Positions 9,695 through 17,125 of a stretch of DNA of 64,000 nucleotides are shown here, piece after piece. The DNA is taken from NCBI RefSeq assembly GCF_000959725.1, contig NZ_CP009323.1:434001-498000 (forward strand), given 5' to 3'. The DNA comes from Burkholderia gladioli. GTDB taxonomy: Bacteria > Pseudomonadota > Gammaproteobacteria > Burkholderiales > Burkholderiaceae. Both the position numbers and the translations under genes were made by a program. A model generated the notes under the pieces. The model worked only from the letters and a program-made list of their open reading frames with translations, was not told the origin of the DNA and did not search any database. Positions within the stretch are counted from its first letter, which is position 1. Every line of letters begins with the position of its first letter.

Positions 9695-10260
9695 AACCTG
9701 CCACGCGCGCGAAAGCGCCCGCTCCGTCCCCGTCGCCGCTGCGCCGTCCCGCGCTGAACGCCGCCGCGTTCGCGCGCGATCCGCATGCCGATAACGATTC
9801 CCACGATGCGCACGACGGGCACGAGCATCACGAGCCGCTCGGCACCGACGACCCGCTCGCGCCGCTGCCGCCGAACCCCTACAAGGGCAATCGCGGGCTC
9901 ACGCGCGCCTGGTACGCGCTCAAGCATTCGGTCAACGGCTTTCGCGTGGCGATCCGCGAGGAGAGCGCGTTCCGCCAGGAATTGACGCTCGCCGCGATCC
10001 TCGTGCCAGTCGGCCTGTTCATGCCGGTCGACGCGGTTTCGCATGCGCTGCTGATCGGCTCAGTGCTGCTGGTGCTGATCGTCGAACTGCTGAACTCCAG
10101 CGTGGAAGCGGCAATCGACCGGATCTCGCTGGAGCGCCACGAGCTCTCGAAACGCGCCAAGGACCTCGGCAGCGCGGCCGTCACGGTCGCGCTCGGCGCC
10201 TGCCTGACCACCTGGGGCTTCATCCTCTGGCCGGTGGTGTCGCGCTGGCTCGGCCACTGA
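9691..10260 (+). CDS. dgkA: Diacylglycerol kinase (DgkA family)
   Basis: The product is 189 residues from a TTG at 9691 that overlaps the stop of the glycosyltransferase. The only in-frame ATG lies inside the domain, so a non-ATG start is required. A 60-residue His/Asp-rich leader precedes the DgkA core: GLTRAWYALKHSVNGF, then IREESAFRQEL, and the active-site helix VELLNSSVEAAIDRISLERHELSKRAKDLGSAAV. Three membrane spans are visible. The enzyme phosphorylates diacylglycerol to phosphatidate. Together with the two upstream genes it would control the fate of diacylglycerol. The long hydrophilic N-terminus is unusual for this family. Confidence 0.9.
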   Translation: MKPATRAKAPAPSPSPLRRPALNAAAFARDPHADNDSHDAHDGHEHHEPLGTDDPLAPLPPNPYKGNRGLTRAWYALKHSVNGFRVAIREESAFRQELTLAAILVPVGLFMPVDAVSHALLIGSVLLVLIVELLNSSVEAAIDRISLERHELSKRAKDLGSAAVTVALGACLTTWGFILWPVVSRWLGH

Positions 10261-10482
10261 TTCTTCATCGACGCGCGCCGATCCTTGCCGATTCGTTCCG
10301 CGCCGGCAACGATCGGCGCCTGCTTTTCCCATTGTTCCGCTCGTGCGACGAAAAGCGCCGAGAAAGCGAACGACCGTTTATAATCGACCGATAGTCTCGA
10401 AAACAGCTAACCCGAGCCGGACAACTACGCAGCATCCTCATGCAGCGCCCGCCAGTCCGGCACATTCAGGGCCGGACGACAC

Positions 10483-11196
10483 ATGGAAGCGAAACCTCCC
10501 CGCCGCACGCGTGAACGGATCCTCGAGCTGTCGTTGAAGCTATTCAACGAGATCGGCGAGCCGAACGTCACCACCACCACGATCGCCGAGGAAATGGAAA
10601 TCAGTCCAGGCAACCTGTACTACCATTTCCGCAACAAGGACGACATCATCAACAGCATCTTCGCCCAGTTCGAGCAGCAGATCGAACGGCGACTGCGCTT
10701 CCCCGAGGACCATCGTCCGACCATCGACGAGACCTGGTCCTATCTGCAGTACATGGCCGATTTCATGTGGACCTACCGGTTCCTGTATCGCGACCTGAAC
10801 GACCTGCTGGCGCGCAACCGCACGCTGGAAACCCACTTCAAGCAGATCATCAGCCACAAGGTGCGCTTCGCGCGCGAGATGTGCGAGCTGCTGGTGTCCG
10901 ACGAGGAGCTGGTGGCCACGCCGGCCGAGATCGAGGTGATCGCCACCAACATGGCGGTGATCTCCACCTACTGGCTCTCGTACCAATACGTGATGCACCC
11001 GCGCAAGTACAACGACCAGGACGCGATCCGCGACGAACTGCATCAGGTCAGCATGCACGTGATCTCGGTGATGGCGCCGTACCTGCGCGGCCGCTCGCGG
11101 CAGATCTTCGACGACCTGGTTTCCGGCAAGCTGCCCAAGCGCGAATTCCACGACTACCTGCCGCCTCGCGGCGCGCCCAAGGACGCGAAATCATGA
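10483..11196 (+). CDS. TetR family transcriptional regulator
   Basis: The product is 237 residues with an N-terminal TetR helix-turn-helix (about residues 8-55: RERILELSLKLFNEIGEPNVTTTTIAEEMEISPGNLYYHFRNKDDI). A large helical ligand-binding domain follows, resembling the TetR_C branch seen in fatty-acid or envelope regulators. The stop overlaps the start of the LOG-family gene by ATGA. Upstream, TATAAT at 10379-10384 is flanked by two copies of CGACCG, a possible self-regulatory site. The ligand is unknown. Confidence 0.9.
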   Translation: MEAKPPRRTRERILELSLKLFNEIGEPNVTTTTIAEEMEISPGNLYYHFRNKDDIINSIFAQFEQQIERRLRFPEDHRPTIDETWSYLQYMADFMWTYRFLYRDLNDLLARNRTLETHFKQIISHKVRFAREMCELLVSDEELVATPAEIEVIATNMAVISTYWLSYQYVMHPRKYNDQDAIRDELHQVSMHVISVMAPYLRGRSRQIFDDLVSGKLPKREFHDYLPPRGAPKDAKS

Positions 11197-11777
11197 AGTC
11201 GGTCTGTGTCTACTGCGGCTCCTCGGCGGGCACCCGCGGCGTCTATGCCGAGGCCGCGCGCGCCTTCGGCCAGGCGCTGGCGCAGGCCGGCCTGACGCTG
11301 GTCTATGGCGGCGGCCGGGTCGGCCTGATGGGCATCATCGCCGACGCGGTGCTGGCCGCCGGCGGCCGCGCGATCGGCGTGATACCCAAGCTGCTGGTCG
11401 ACAAGGAAGTCGGCCATCACGGCCTGACCGAGCTGCACGTGGTGCCCGACATGCATCACCGCAAGAAGATGATGGCCGACCTCAGCGATGCCTTCGTCGC
11501 GATGCCCGGCGGCGCCGGCACGCTCGAGGAGTTCTTCGAGGTCTATACCTGGGCCCAGCTCGGTTATCACCGCAAGCCGGTGGCCCTGCTCAACGTCGAG
11601 GGCTTCTACGACCCGCTCGTCACGATGCTGCGGCATACCGTCGAGGAAGGTTTCATGGCGGGCAGTTACGTGGAGTCGCTCTGCATCGACGCGAACCCCG
11701 AAGGCCTGCTCGACCAGTTGCGCCGCTACCAGCCGCCCACGCGCGACAAGTGGACGCCGGTAGGCGAGGCGCCCTGA
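11193..11777 (+). CDS. LOG family protein, cytokinin riboside 5'-monophosphate phosphoribohydrolase type
   Basis: The product is 194 residues in the short TIGR00730/LOG family. A Rossmann-like N-terminus (CVYCGSSAGTRGVYAEAARAFG) is followed by VYGGGRVGLMG and the diagnostic PGGAGTLEE motif near residue 106. Family members release free cytokinins or cleave nucleotide monophosphates. The start overlaps the TetR gene stop by four bases, so the two are co-translated. In plant-associated Burkholderia a cytokinin role is conceivable, but housekeeping nucleotide cleavage is equally possible. Confidence 0.9.
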   Translation: MKSVCVYCGSSAGTRGVYAEAARAFGQALAQAGLTLVYGGGRVGLMGIIADAVLAAGGRAIGVIPKLLVDKEVGHHGLTELHVVPDMHHRKKMMADLSDAFVAMPGGAGTLEEFFEVYTWAQLGYHRKPVALLNVEGFYDPLVTMLRHTVEEGFMAGSYVESLCIDANPEGLLDQLRRYQPPTRDKWTPVGEAP

Positions 11778-11975
11778 GTCTTCCGGCCGGGCAAGCCGCC
11801 CCGGCCATCCTCGCGTTTCCCCTTCGCTTCATCGCCATGCCGGCTGGCGCGCTCTCGCGCCGGCCGGTATCGTCTTCCCCTGGCGGCCTCGCGTGACGCA
11901 GCGCCAGCGCGCCGTCCCGTCGTTCGCCCCCGCCATCGTCCCCCTCAGCCCTCATTCACCGGGAGTCGCTTCGTC

Positions 11976-12734
11976 ATGTCCGCATCGAACAGCAAGGTCG
12001 TCCTCGTCACCGGCGCGAGCCGCGGTATCGGCGCCGCCACCGCGCGCCTGCTCGCCGCGCGCGGCTGGGCCGTCGGCATCAACTACGCGCGCGACGCCGC
12101 GGCGGCCGAAGCGCTGGCCGACGAGTTGCGCGCTGGCGGCGCGCGCGTCACCACCGTGCGCGGCGACGTGGCCGTCGAAGCCGAGGTGATCGCCATGTTC
12201 GATCATGTCGAGCGCGAACTCGGCCCGCTCGACGCGCTGGTCAACAACGCCGGCATCGTCGCCGCGCCGCAGCCGCTCGCCGAGATGGAGCTGACGCGCC
12301 TCACGCGCATGTTCGAGGTCAACGTGCTGGGCGCCTACCTCTGCGCGCGCGAGGCGGCGCGGCGCCTGCCGACCGATCGCGGCGGCCGCGGCGGCGCGAT
12401 CGTCAATGTCTCCTCGCTGGCCGCGCGGCTCGGCTCGCCGAACGAATATGTCGACTACGCCGGCTCCAAGGGCGCCGTCGACACGCTCACGCTGGGCCTG
12501 GCCAAGGAACTCGCGCCACACGGCGTGCGCGTCAACGCCGTGCGGCCCGGCCTGATCGACACCGAGATCCATGCCAGCGGCGGCCAGCCCGATCGCGCGG
12601 CGCGGCTCGGCGCGCAGACGCCGATCGGCCGCCCGGGCCGCGCCGACGAGGTGGCCGAGGCGATCGTCTGGCTGCTCGGCGATGCCGCGTCCTACGTGAC
12701 AGGCACCCTGGTCGACGTCGGCGGCGGACGTTGA
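11976..12734 (+). CDS. SDR family NAD(P)-dependent oxidoreductase
   Basis: The product is a 252-residue classical short-chain dehydrogenase. It has the cofactor motif TGASRGIG (residues 12-19), NNAG (about 89-92), the catalytic serine in VNVSSLAARLG, the active-site YAGSK (about 161-165), and the C-terminal DVGGG. Members reduce sugars, ketones or acyl thioesters; the glucose/3-oxoacyl-ACP reductase-like group is closest by eye. It is separated from its neighbours by about 200 and 340 bases, so it is probably monocistronic. The substrate cannot be read from the sequence. Confidence 0.9.
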   Translation: MSASNSKVVLVTGASRGIGAATARLLAARGWAVGINYARDAAAAEALADELRAGGARVTTVRGDVAVEAEVIAMFDHVERELGPLDALVNNAGIVAAPQPLAEMELTRLTRMFEVNVLGAYLCAREAARRLPTDRGGRGGAIVNVSSLAARLGSPNEYVDYAGSKGAVDTLTLGLAKELAPHGVRVNAVRPGLIDTEIHASGGQPDRAARLGAQTPIGRPGRADEVAEAIVWLLGDAASYVTGTLVDVGGGR

Positions 12735-13076
12735 GGGCTTGATTTGCCGGTGAGCGCAGGCGCGGCCAGGATCGGCGCCGGCGCGCCTCGCCGCTCGCGC
12801 CTGGCGCCATGACGGACGGGCGATTCCGCCCGGCGCACGGGCCGCGGCCGCCCTCGCCCTGTGTCGCGAAAACGACAGCGCAAACGTACAAATCACAAAA
12901 CAGCACATGCGCGAAAAAATCGCACATTCGGGCGACAGTTTTCGTAACAAGCCGTAATAAAAACATGGTCTACTAGCGACCATCGCGGCTCGCACCGCCA
13001 TCCCGCCTTCCTCACGGCACGACAATCGACCGAGCCAGGCAGCCGGTCGAACCACCGACTTCTGAGACGTTTTTCG
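12735..13076. other. Intergenic region with AT-rich segment and inverted repeat
   Basis: No gene is supported in these 342 bases. The second half (about 12875-12985) is clearly more AT-rich than its surroundings and probably holds the promoter of the downstream GT39 gene. A perfect 6-bp inverted repeat with a 7-base spacer, ATGGTC (12965-12970) and GACCAT (12978-12983), follows the stretch gtaataaaaac. No -35/-10 pair was convincing. Confidence 0.4.
12965..12983. repeat. Inverted repeat upstream of GT39 gene
   Basis: ATGGTC, then tactagc, then GACCAT. The 6-bp arms are exactly complementary. It lies about 95 bases upstream of the GT39 start in an AT-rich segment, so it could be a regulator site. 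It does not match the PmrA box known for arn genes. Confidence 0.35.
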
Positions 13077-14948
13077 ATGCAGGGACCTTCCACTCCCGGC
13101 GGCCCGCGCTCGTCCGCGCGCGCCCCGATTCGTCATGCCGTCCAGCCCCAGGACAGCTCGTCGGGCGCCGGCCGCCGCGCCGCGCCGGGCCTGAGGCTGC
13201 CCTGGTCCAATACCGCCGCGGACGCGCCCGGCTGGCCCGCCGCGTTCGCGCAGGCCGGCTGGCGCGTCTGGGCGCTGGCCATCGCGATCGCCTGCGCCTA
13301 CCTGCTGCCCGGCATCGTCGGCCACGATCCGTGGAAGCAGGACGAGACCTATACCTTCGGCATCATCCAGCACATGCTCGACACCGGCGACCTGGTGGTG
13401 CCGAGCAATGCCGGCCAGCCCTTCATGGAGAAACCGCCGCTCTACGACTGGACCGCCGCCACGCTGGCCTGGCTGTTCGGCCGCTACCTGCCGCTGCACG
13501 ATGCGGCGCGCCTGGCCAGCGCGCTGTTCGCCGCGCTCGCCTTCGGCTTCACCGCCCGCGCCGCGCGCATCGCCAGCGGTGCGCCGCGCTGGCTGGACCT
13601 CAAGGTGCTCGGCCCGCTCGCGCTTTGCGCGGGCACCCTGGTGGTGGTCAAGCACGTCCACGACATGATGACCGACGTGGCGCTGATGGCCGGCGCCGCG
13701 ATCGCCTTCGCCTCGCTGCTCGAACTGGTCGGCGAGGCGGTCATGCGCCGTCGCGCGAGCCGCTTCGCGGCGCCCGGCTTCGGCCTGGGCGTGGGCATGG
13801 CGCTGATGGCCAAGGGCCTGTTCGTGCCGCTGGTGTTCGGCGCGACGCTCGCCGCCGTGATGGTGCTGTATCCGGCCTGCCGCGGCCGCGCCTTCTTCCG
13901 CTCGCTCGGCATCGCGGGCCTGGTGCTCGCGCCGTTCGCGCTGATCTGGCCAATCGCGCTGCTGATGCGCTCGGAAACGCTGTTCATGACCTGGTTCTGG
14001 GACAACAACGTGGGGCGCTTCTTCGGCTTCTCGGTGGCCGAGCTCGGCGCCGAGAACGACAAGCCGCTGTTCATCTGGCGCGCGCTGCTGACGGTCGGCT
14101 TCCCGGTCGGGCCGCTGGCCGCCTACGCGCTCGCGGCCGGGCGCTGGCGCGCCTGGCGCGAACCCGCGGTGGCGCTGCCCACCCTGTTCGGCGGGATCGG
14201 CATGATGGTGCTGCAGATGTCGGCCACCTCGCGACAGCTCTACATCCTGCCCTTCATCGCGCCGCTCGCGCTGCTCGCGGCCAACGCCGTCGAGCGTCTG
14301 CCGCGTCGCCTCGCGCAATGCTGGGATTACGCCAGCCGGCTGGTGTTCGGCGCGGTGGCGATCTATGCCTGGTATGTCTGGTCGATCGTCACCTCGTATC
14401 ACGCCTCGCGCGAGCCGATCCGCTGGCTCGGCCGCTGGCTGCCGCTCGACTGGACCACGCCGCTGCAACTGCCCTTCGCCTTCGCCGGCCTGGCGCTGAC
14501 CCTCGGCTGGGTCTGGCTGCTGCCCTGGCTGCGCTCGACCGGCAAGTGGCGCGGCGCGCTGTCCTGGACCGCCGGCGTGGTGCTGGTCTGGGGCCTGATC
14601 TTCACCCTGCTGCTGCCCTGGCTCGACGCGGCGAAGAGCTATCGCTCGGTGTTCGTCGACCTCGATCGCAGCCTGGCCCAGCAATGGAACGAGGGCGACT
14701 GCATGGCGAGCCTCGGGCTCGGCGAATCGGAAGCCCCGATGCTGCGTTATTTCGCCGACATCGAGCACCGTCCCGTCACCGATCCGAACCAGACGAACTG
14801 CACCTGGCTGATCGTGCAGAGCCCGCGCTCGGTCGCGCCGAAGCTCGGCGACGAGTGGGAGCCGTATTGGCAGGGCGCGCGCCCCGGCGACGACGACGAA
14901 CTGCTGCGCGTCTACGTGCGCACGCCGGACGACACGCCGGGCCACTGA
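13077..14948 (+). CDS. ArnT-like family 39 glycosyltransferase (lipid-linked sugar transferase)
   Basis: The product is 623 residues. A 60-residue polar N-terminus leads into about 11-12 hydrophobic spans. After the first span comes GHDPWKQDETYTFGI, the luminal acidic DE motif of the ArnT/PMT (GT-C) fold, and then the family's FMEKPPLYDW. A C-terminal periplasmic portion begins near residue 510. Such proteins transfer a sugar from a polyprenyl-phosphate donor to lipid A or to protein, and aminoarabinose transfer to lipid A is the best-known case. The acceptor is not determined here. A hairpin follows the gene. Confidence 0.85.
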   Translation: MQGPSTPGGPRSSARAPIRHAVQPQDSSSGAGRRAAPGLRLPWSNTAADAPGWPAAFAQAGWRVWALAIAIACAYLLPGIVGHDPWKQDETYTFGIIQHMLDTGDLVVPSNAGQPFMEKPPLYDWTAATLAWLFGRYLPLHDAARLASALFAALAFGFTARAARIASGAPRWLDLKVLGPLALCAGTLVVVKHVHDMMTDVALMAGAAIAFASLLELVGEAVMRRRASRFAAPGFGLGVGMALMAKGLFVPLVFGATLAAVMVLYPACRGRAFFRSLGIAGLVLAPFALIWPIALLMRSETLFMTWFWDNNVGRFFGFSVAELGAENDKPLFIWRALLTVGFPVGPLAAYALAAGRWRAWREPAVALPTLFGGIGMMVLQMSATSRQLYILPFIAPLALLAANAVERLPRRLAQCWDYASRLVFGAVAIYAWYVWSIVTSYHASREPIRWLGRWLPLDWTTPLQLPFAFAGLALTLGWVWLLPWLRSTGKWRGALSWTAGVVLVWGLIFTLLLPWLDAAKSYRSVFVDLDRSLAQQWNEGDCMASLGLGESEAPMLRYFADIEHRPVTDPNQTNCTWLIVQSPRSVAPKLGDEWEPYWQGARPGDDDELLRVYVRTPDDTPGH

Positions 14949-14971
14949 ACCGCTTGCACCGCCTGCGCCAT

Positions 14972-15010
14972 GACAAAGGGCGCCACGTGATGAATGTGGC
15001 GCCCTTTGTC
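14972..15010. terminator. Bidirectional terminator-like hairpin
   Basis: A perfect 15-bp inverted repeat (gacaaagggcgccac at 14972-14986, gtggcgccctttgtc at 14996-15010) with a 9-base loop sits between the convergent GT39 and MFS genes. The only T-rich part is inside the stem, so it may work as a shared barrier rather than a classical intrinsic terminator. Confidence 0.6.
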
Positions 15011-15060
15011 GTCATGCGTGCCGGGCGCTCATGCCCGCTCGCCCGGCACGCCCTCGATGC

Positions 15061-16320
15061 TCAGGATTCGGCCACCGCCGCGGCCGGCTGCGGCCCGGCC
15101 GGCATCGGCGTGTCGTGCCCCGAACCCTTCACGTGCGCGACCCAGACGATGGTGATCAGCGTCATGATCACCGCCAGCCAGCCGTTGGAGCCGTAACCGA
15201 CGATCGTGCCGTTCGGCCCGTTCGCCAGCAGCAGCCCGCCAACCCAGGCGCCGATCCCCATGCCCAGCGCCTGCACGGCGCTGTTCGCGCTGAGGAAGGC
15301 GCCGCGCCGCGCGGGCTCCGGCACGGTGGTGAGCAGGGCCTGCATCGGCACCATCCGGCCCGACATCGCCACCATGAAGAAGCCGAAGAAGGCGATCAGC
15401 ACCACGAAGGGCATGGCCGGCAGGTGCGTGACGAGCAGCACCGGCAGCATCGACACCACCGCCGTCACGCGGAACATCTGGCGCTTGCCGTAGCGATCGG
15501 AGAGCCGGCCGATCCAGCGCGAGGTGAGCAAGGTGGCCGCGCCGCCCGCCATGTAGAGCCAGGACAGCTGCTGCGGCTGCACGCCGTGATTGGCGACCAG
15601 CATCGGCGAGATGAAGGGGATCACCAGCATGTGGCCGGACATCATCACGAAGGTCAGCGCGAAGGCCTTCAGGTGGCGCGGCAGGCTGAGCAGGCTGAAC
15701 AACTGCGGCAGGATCCGCGACAGCGGCGTGGGTTGCCCGACATGCTCGGCCAGCGGCGGCACGACGCGTGTGCCGACCAGCCAGATCACCACCGACAGCA
15801 CCACCAGCAGCAGGAACGGCGCGCTCCAGCTGAAGTGCGCGCCCAGCAGCACGCCGGCCGGCACGCCGCCGATCGCGGCCATCGAGAAGGCGGTCATGAT
15901 CACGCCGGTGGCCGCGCCGCGGCGCGCCACCGGGATCACGTCGCTGACGATCGCCATCACGATCGCGCCGAGCACGCCGCCGGTGAGCCCCGCGAAGGCC
16001 CGCGCCAGCAGCAGCAGGTGGAAATTGCCGGCGAGCGCGCAGGCCAGGTTCGAGAGCGCGAACAGCGCGTAGGTCGCCTGCAGCAGGCGGCGCCGGTCGA
16101 AGCGGTCGATATAGGTGGCCGCGAACAGGCCGGACAGCCCCGAGCACAGCGAATACGCCGAAACGGCCGAGGCGAACTGCGCCGGCGTGATGGCGAAGGC
16201 ATGCATGATCTGCGGGCCGAGCGGCATCATCACCATGAAGTCCATGATGACGGTGAACTGCGTGAGCGCGAGCAGCCACAGCAGGGTGCGTTCGCGCAAC
16301 GGGTTGAGCGTGATTGTCAT
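15061..16320 (-). CDS. MFS transporter, DHA1-type drug/sugar efflux family
   Basis: The product is 419 residues with about 12 hydrophobic spans. Spans 1-3 carry LTQFTVIMDFMVMMPLGPQIM and the motif-A-like loop (GLFAATYIDRFDRRRLL, about 62-78); GGVLGAIVMAIVSDVIP and RRGAATGVIMTAFSMAAIGGVPAG follow. The frame is open upstream to 16602, but the ATG at 16320 gives the normal family start. The gene stands alone, with a TTGACA promoter and repeated ATATCG elements about 210-250 bases ahead. The substrate is unknown; efflux of a small toxic molecule is likely by family. Confidence 0.85.
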   Translation of the reverse strand: MTITLNPLRERTLLWLLALTQFTVIMDFMVMMPLGPQIMHAFAITPAQFASAVSAYSLCSGLSGLFAATYIDRFDRRRLLQATYALFALSNLACALAGNFHLLLLARAFAGLTGGVLGAIVMAIVSDVIPVARRGAATGVIMTAFSMAAIGGVPAGVLLGAHFSWSAPFLLLVVLSVVIWLVGTRVVPPLAEHVGQPTPLSRILPQLFSLLSLPRHLKAFALTFVMMSGHMLVIPFISPMLVANHGVQPQQLSWLYMAGGAATLLTSRWIGRLSDRYGKRQMFRVTAVVSMLPVLLVTHLPAMPFVVLIAFFGFFMVAMSGRMVPMQALLTTVPEPARRGAFLSANSAVQALGMGIGAWVGGLLLANGPNGTIVGYGSNGWLAVIMTLITIVWVAHVKGSGHDTPMPAGPQPAAAVAES

Positions 16321-16529
16321 TGGATTGCTTGCGCTCCATCGGAAAAACGCGCGGCACCAGCGCCACGCGTTTCGGGGTTGATCGTCGATCCTTGTCTGGG
16401 CGGCCGCGCCGCCCGCCTCGATATCCCGCGCGGAGCGGCGCATCGCGCCTATCTTGCGGCCGAAGCGTCCAGATTTCGCCGACATTCGGTCGAGCTCAGG
16501 ATGGCGGCAAGCCCGCCTCTCGCGCCTGG

Positions 16530-16577
16530 ATATCGAAAAACATATCGAAAGATATATATCGTAAGAGCGTTTGTCAA
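16530..16577 (-). promoter_or_regulatory. Promoter with three ATATCG operator-like repeats
   Basis: On the minus strand TTGACA (revcomp of 16572-16577), a 17-base spacer and TATCTT (revcomp of 16549-16554) form a promoter. ATATCG on the plus strand (CGATAT on the transcribed-direction strand) occurs at 16530-16535, 16542-16547 and 16556-16561, overlapping and following the -10 element. That position suits a repressor. The block is an AT-rich island in GC-rich DNA. Confidence 0.55.
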
Positions 16578-16602
16578 AGAAAACATCGAGGGACGGATGC
16601 AT

Positions 16603-16636
16603 GAAAAAAGCCCATGCACCGGCTCGTGCATGGGCT
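16603..16636 (-). terminator. Rho-independent terminator after globin gene
   Basis: An 11-bp stem (agcccatgcac at 16609-16619, gtgcatgggct at 16626-16636) is followed, on the minus strand, by six T (complement of 16603-16608). It lies 25 bases past the globin stop and is a textbook intrinsic terminator. Confidence 0.85.
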
Positions 16637-16660
16637 GTCTCCTCGATCGCGTCGCGCCGC

Positions 16661-17074
16661 TCAGCGGCGGTTGATCATCCAGTCGGCCGTGTCGTAGAAC
16701 GAATGCATCAGGCGCTCGCGCAGCGGCAGGTCCAGGCCGATGTCCTCCATCGCCCAGGCCATGCAGCGCAGCCACTGGTCACGCTCCGAGCTGCCGATCG
16801 GGAACGGCAGGTGCCGCGCGCGCAGCCGCGGGTGGCCGAAACGGCTCACGTAGTGGTCGGGGCCGCCCAGCCAGCCGCACAGGAACCAGAAGGTCTTGTC
16901 GCGCGAGCCCTCGAGCGAGGCCGGATGCAGCGCGCGGATGCCCGCGAACTCGGGCTCCAGGTCCATCAGGTCGTAGAAACGGTCGATCAGCTCGCGCACC
17001 CGCGCCTCGCCGCCCACCAGCTCGAACGCGCTCGGTTTCGATTGCGCGTCCTCGTCGCTTACATCGTCAGTCAT
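16661..17074 (-). CDS. Group II truncated hemoglobin
   Basis: The product is 137 residues with the 2-on-2 globin fold. Seen motifs are FELVGGEARVRELIDRFYDLM (A/B helices), FLCGWLGGPDHYVSRFGHPRLRARHLPFPIG with the proximal histidine in RARH, and the C-terminal DWLRCMAWAM-type helix (QWLRCMAWAMEDIG). Group II members bind oxygen or nitric oxide and may help with oxidative or nitrosative stress. It ends in a clear terminator. The FtsX-like gene ends 51 bases upstream on the same strand, so co-transcription is possible. Confidence 0.92.
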   Translation of the reverse strand: MTDDVSDEDAQSKPSAFELVGGEARVRELIDRFYDLMDLEPEFAGIRALHPASLEGSRDKTFWFLCGWLGGPDHYVSRFGHPRLRARHLPFPIGSSERDQWLRCMAWAMEDIGLDLPLRERLMHSFYDTADWMINRR

Positions 17075-17125
17075 GCCTCGATACTCGATCCACGGAAAAG
17101 CGCAACGATACCGCAGTCGCCGCGC

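Larger units (their letters stand above)
16321..16660. other. Long leader and promoter region of the MFS gene
   Basis: No protein gene is supported. Reading leftward on the minus strand it contains the globin-gene terminator (16603-16636), a TTGACA-type promoter with overlapping ATATCG repeats (16530-16577), and about 200 bases of leader up to the MFS start. The leader is GC-rich and no known riboswitch was recognised. Confidence 0.4.

Noticed and set aside
11952..14945. A 997-codon minus-strand open frame opposite the SDR and GT39 genes
   Set aside because: Its translation is Arg/Ala/His/Gln-rich low-complexity sequence with no domain, typical of antisense frames in GC-rich DNA, and the plus strand carries two well-conserved genes there.
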